10,314 nt of DNA from Thalassiosira profunda (Eukaryota; Bacillariophyta; Thalassiosirophyceae; Thalassiosirales; Thalassiosiraceae): NCBI GenBank assembly GCA_036939355.1, contig JALLAP010000786.1:1-10314 (forward strand), read 5' to 3'. The position numbers and the translations under genes are program-made. Below, in pieces: positions 8,001-10,314 of this stretch. The notes below the pieces were generated by a model. The model was not told the origin of the DNA. It made no database searches and worked only from the letters and a program-made list of their open reading frames with translations. Each line of letters begins with the position of its first letter. Position 1 is the first letter of the stretch.

Positions 8001-8474
8001 CACAATCTGCACCAGTGTCAAGTTCAACTTTCCAAGGAAAACTTTCTCGCCACTAGCCAAGGATGGACCTGAAGATACCTGAATGACCTTTCCGACGACA
8101 TAATTCTTGATTCCGTTGCGCTGTTCGGTGGAGAGAACTTTCCACCTAGGTGCGGCTTAGTACGGGTAAAACTAACACTCGCCATTAGTGACTGGTATGA
8201 GTAAAACTTACCTTGTGCAGATAGCGTCATCAAGCACTTGCAGTCCAAAGAAGCGACTCTGTGGATTCTTCGCCTGTTCCAATATCGTATCTGCCTTGGT
8301 CCAAAAACCGGGTGTCTCCTGCAGCTCGATGAGCGCTTGATTGGCCATGGTTCGATGTGGGTCGGTGGGGGAGAAAGCGACAGCTATCACATCATCAAGA
8401 AGCGAAACATTGAACTCATCAGAGTTCGGATTCAGGAGGTTTTCTACTGCCGTGTCGATTCCTGCAGATTCCAT
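5018..8474 (-). CDS. XPO1: Exportin-1 (CRM1), nuclear export receptor, four exons
   Basis: Exons on the minus strand are 8474-8212, 8145-5817, 5751-5635 and 5566-5018. Their 3258 bp encode 1085 residues (human 1071). CRM1 binds leucine-rich export signals together with Ran-GTP and carries cargo out through nuclear pores. From the N-terminus I see an importin-beta-N-like region (about 35-100), the Xpo1 domain (about 115-255, with [11 protein letters not shown]), an acidic loop ([17 protein letters not shown]), the NES-groove block [13 protein letters not shown] and a CRM1 C-terminal domain ending in a DDDL tail. Cys533 aligns with human Cys528, the leptomycin B target. The start is the first in-frame ATG, with A at -3 and G at +4. 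All joins are GT-AG and restore conserved protein: ICT-RWKVL, FIK-TVNSHCF and [12 protein letters not shown]. No frameshift or missing block is seen. Confidence 0.97.
5567..5634 (-). other. Exportin-1 intron 3
   Basis: The 68-bp intron begins GTGAGT and ends CAAAAACAG. It lies between codons (SDA | GLIILNELL) and restores the conserved CRM1 C-terminal sequence. Confidence 0.93.
5752..5816 (-). other. Exportin-1 intron 2
   Basis: The 65-bp intron begins GTAACT and ends in a pyrimidine tract and TTTTTTCTCAG. It lies between codons (FIK | TVNSHCF). Unspliced reading stays open into non-homologous sequence, so only homology reveals this intron. Confidence 0.93.
8146..8211 (-). other. Exportin-1 intron 1
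   Basis: The 66-bp intron begins GTAAGT and ends CACCTAG. It splits an Arg codon (AG|G), and the join gives ICTRWKVL, matching the conserved family sequence. Confidence 0.93.
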
Positions 8475-8748
8475 GATAATGGTTGAGGGTAAACTGACAG
8501 AGAGATGTAGGTATCTAGGTATTGTACTATCTACACACAATTTTTTTTGCCCTCTAATGTATTTACTGTGGTACGTACAACACTAGAGTGCCATACCTAA
8601 CAATTCCCTTTCGAGTGTGTACCTACCTCTCTCTAGAGGTACAACTTAGTACCACGAACTAAGTATGTACGTACAAAAAAAAGTACCAACCAAAAAATCT
8701 CAGCTAAATGCAGTGAAATAGATAGGGTTAATCCGAGTTTGTCTTATC
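8475..8748 (-). promoter_or_regulatory. Exportin-1 upstream region
   Basis: This stretch upstream of the ATG must hold the 5' UTR and probably core promoter elements. It is rich in GTAC/TACGTAC and TACCTA words and contains two small perfect stems: ACCTCT/AGAGGT (8624-8639) and ACTTAGT/ACTAAGT (8644-8664). No defined TATA or initiator element could be assigned. The first inverted GTACCAACC copy of the adjoining repeat lies at 8683-8691, so the promoter may extend into repeat sequence. Confidence 0.35.
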
Positions 8749-9091
8749 AAAAGCTACTCGCTGAAAGAGGAGCACTTGCCCGGCTGTTGGTCCCACAATT
8801 ACTACGTCTTAGAGTCTGATCTCCATCTATGTACGAAAATTGGATGGATAATTTTGTCTAAAAATTTCGCCAGGACGCTCTGTTTTACGCGATAATTAGC
8901 CCATTCCCAAAGTGTATGTTTTCCACGGATTGATGTCTTTGGAGATCGCTTTTTTGTATGTACTAATTCCAATGCAAAAAGCTAATTTTTGTAATTTTTG
9001 AGCGATTTGTCGCATTAACCCTATTTGCAATTTTGGTTGGTACTTTTGCGTGCTATTGAAGTTCGATCTCCTTTTTTGGTTGGTACTTTTT
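8678..9091. mobile_element. Possible non-autonomous inverted-repeat element overlapping repeat B
   Basis: AAAAAGTACCAACCAAAAAA at 8678-8697 is the exact reverse complement of 9072-9091 (20 bp), and also matches 9031-9047 over 17 bp. A second inverted pair lies inside: ATAGGGTTAAT (8722-8732) and ATTAACCCTAT (9014-9024), 11 bp exact. Nested inverted pairs around a gene-free interior suggest a MITE of about 370-414 bp. Copy A of the repeat lacks the left arm, so either copy A is left-truncated or the arms belong to a separate insertion. Confidence 0.5.
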
Positions 9092-9172
9092 CGTTTTGGT
9101 TGGTACTTTTTACCAACCAATCCGAACTCCCAACCAAAAAATTGGTTGGTACCCACCAAAATCCCAACACCC
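8749..9172 (+). repeat. Dispersed repeat, copy B
   Basis: This is a direct but diverged copy of 143-479, with the same order of conserved blocks, including the 23-bp exact match at 8960-8982 and the 31-bp right end at 9142-9172 (two mismatches). It has an extra segment of about 100 bp (about 9000-9125) with three copies of TTTTGGTTGGTACTTTT, absent from copy A. No protein-coding content. Confidence 0.75.
9031..9152 (+). repeat. Array of GGTTGGTAC motifs with foldback
   Basis: GGTTGGTAC occurs at 9035, 9078, 9099 and 9144, the first three within TTTTGGTTGGTACTTTT. The array ends in a perfect palindrome CCAACCAA-AAAA-TTGGTTGG at about 9130-9149, and ACCAACC also occurs at 9112. Spacing is irregular (43, 21 and 45 bp), so it is not a simple microsatellite. 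Confidence 0.75.
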
Positions 9173-9868
9173 TTATTTTATCTACCTACCTACCTAAGTA
9201 TGACTTGTTGCTTAGGTAAGTATCACCGGTACGTACGACACATAGAGTGCAAGAGATAGAAAGTTACCATACGTAGAGTGAACTGACAGTTTCGCGAACG
9301 ATATTATTAAATTCGGATTTTGTTCAATTGTGCCAAATGAAAGATCTCATCAAGAGCTTTCGTCCGATATTTTTTTTAATGATCTGACAAATTTTTGCCG
9401 ATCTAAACTCAAAAACCGGTCGACGGCGGAGGCCCGGGTCCCGAGAAAGCTTGAATCAATTTCGCGCCTAGGCTAGGGCCTAGCTTTAACGCCTAACAAA
9501 ACACTATGTTGCCCTAACTTTCTTTGTTCGCGGCCGATTTTCAAGTTTAAGTACAGTTTTGGACAGTACTCATCAAGGCGATCATCATGGAACTTCGAAA
9601 ATATTTTTCTTTTGAGTTTTGATGAAAATATAATATGACACCTTCAATTTTGTTAGTGTTTCACATAGGCAGCCGGTCAAATCGAGCCAAATCAGTGTCC
9701 AATTGGGCCCAAATACTACTCCCGAAAACACCATTTCTGAACAGCTCTAGATGAGCTGAGTTCATTGTCATTGTGATGGGATATGCACCCGACGAGCTCA
9801 TAAATTCACAGCAGACTCACATTGACCATCCGTATCCTTCGGATGCACAGTATCTGCCAACTCTGTAG
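9173..9868. other. AT-rich non-coding spacer
   Basis: No gene supported. It begins with a short TACC run (9183-9195) and an 8-bp perfect stem TACCTAAG/CTTAGGTA (9191-9198 with 9211-9218, 12-base loop). A GCCTAGGC palindrome cluster lies at about 9466-9484. Stops occur often in all frames. Confidence 0.5.
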
Positions 9869-10314
9869 ACTGTGAACTCCAATTTGACGGCGAGCGGCAT
9901 CCACAATCCGATCCCCCGACACCGGTTCAACATGAATGCCGATTTGCGAACCACGATGACGACCGTTGCCCACGACGGCGTCGTCAAGGCCGGGAAAAGC
10001 GTCAACTTCCCCAGCGCCGGCTACATTATGCTGGTGCAGACCTTTGCTTGTCTGTCGAGCGTCGGGAGTCTAGGCAAACCCTTTCGGACTGGCCGTGGTG
10101 TGACTCAGGGCGGGCCCCTGTCGCCCAAGCTATTCAACATCTTGGTGGACGCGATCGTGAGAGAGTGGCTGCCGCTTCTACTGGTGGGAAGCGATGCTGT
10201 GGAGGGGATTTCGTCCGAGCTGATGCGGACCATCCAGGCCATATTTCACGCGGACGATGCGTTTTTGGCCTCGAGGAGCCCCGAGCCCGAGGAGCTGCAG
10301 AGAGCGCTGGACAT
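9869..10314 (+). CDS. Reverse transcriptase fragment, retrotransposon-derived, 5'-truncated and cut by the window end
   Basis: The frame is open from just after TAG 9866-9868 to the window end, 148 codons, with the first in-frame ATG at 9932. The clear core is FRTGRGVTQGGPLSPKLFN with ILVDAIVREWL after it (about 10082-10174), which is RT palm motif B, then FHADD (10244-10258), motif C. This belongs to the RVT_1 family as found in non-LTR retrotransposons, which copy element RNA into DNA at the target site. Upstream, NADLRTTMTTV may be a worn motif A keeping the first Asp, and MLVQTF may match the helix before motif B; both are weak. Motifs N-terminal to A are missing, which fits 5' truncation. 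His replaces the usual Tyr/Phe of the YADD box. Probably a dead copy, though the 3' part lies outside. Confidence 0.7.

Noticed and set aside
7546..8082. Plus-strand open frame of 178 codons inside the exportin-1 gene, and other antisense frames there
   Set aside because: Each lies opposite strongly conserved exportin-1 coding sequence, and their translations have no independent family features.
8475..8540. Exportin-1 start further upstream
   Set aside because: The frame is open to 8540, but the codon there is TTG; the first ATG is at 8474 with good context, and the resulting N-terminus fits the family length.
9031..9152. CRISPR-like array from repeated GGTTGGTAC units
   Set aside because: Units are short and irregularly spaced with no uniform spacers, and the context is eukaryotic. 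A transposable-element motif cluster explains them better.
9817..10005. Minus-strand open frame of 62 codons at the reverse transcriptase
   Set aside because: Antisense shadow across the start of the reverse transcriptase frame, with no recognisable feature.

Overview
The window reads as nuclear DNA of a eukaryotic microalga. I favour a diatom, possibly a thalassiosiroid, as an inference: short GT-AG introns (65-77 bp), an FkbM-type methyltransferase with a membrane anchor, a reverse transcriptase of a type I associate with diatom genomes, and long repeat-rich spacers. No bacterial gene layout, rRNA, tRNA or CRISPR array is visible.

Layout. 1-142: no feature seen. 143-479: copy A of a dispersed repeat. 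543-1594 (+): two-exon, membrane-anchored FkbM-type methyltransferase whose 5' leader lies against or inside repeat A. 1595-2274: non-coding, with one perfect palindrome. 2275-2819: a non-autonomous element with inverted ends of about 100 bp (MITE or foldback type). 2820-3097: spacer with a G10/C9 hairpin. 3098-3792: GC-rich block bounded by an 18-bp inverted repeat. 3793-5017: unassigned sequence with a short, clear relic of a DnaJ J-domain on the minus strand. 5018-8474 (-): a complete four-exon exportin-1 (CRM1/XPO1) gene coding for 1085 residues. 8475-8748: its compact upstream region. 8749-9172: copy B of the dispersed repeat, rich in the motif GGTTGGTAC. 9173-9868: AT-rich non-coding. 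9869-10314 (+): 5'-truncated reverse transcriptase running off the window.

The two intact genes have unrelated roles. Exportin-1 is the housekeeping receptor that carries NES-bearing cargo out of the nucleus with Ran-GTP. The FkbM-type protein probably methylates a glycan or other small substrate in the secretory pathway. They lie between two diverged direct copies of one repeat about 8.3 kb apart, and the sequence between and around them is mostly mobile-element debris. I see no operon-like or defence-like multi-gene system. The most notable signals are the uncatalogued repeat families, the contribution of repeat A to the methyltransferase leader, the J-domain relic, and the reverse transcriptase with a His in place of the usual Tyr/Phe of its catalytic box.
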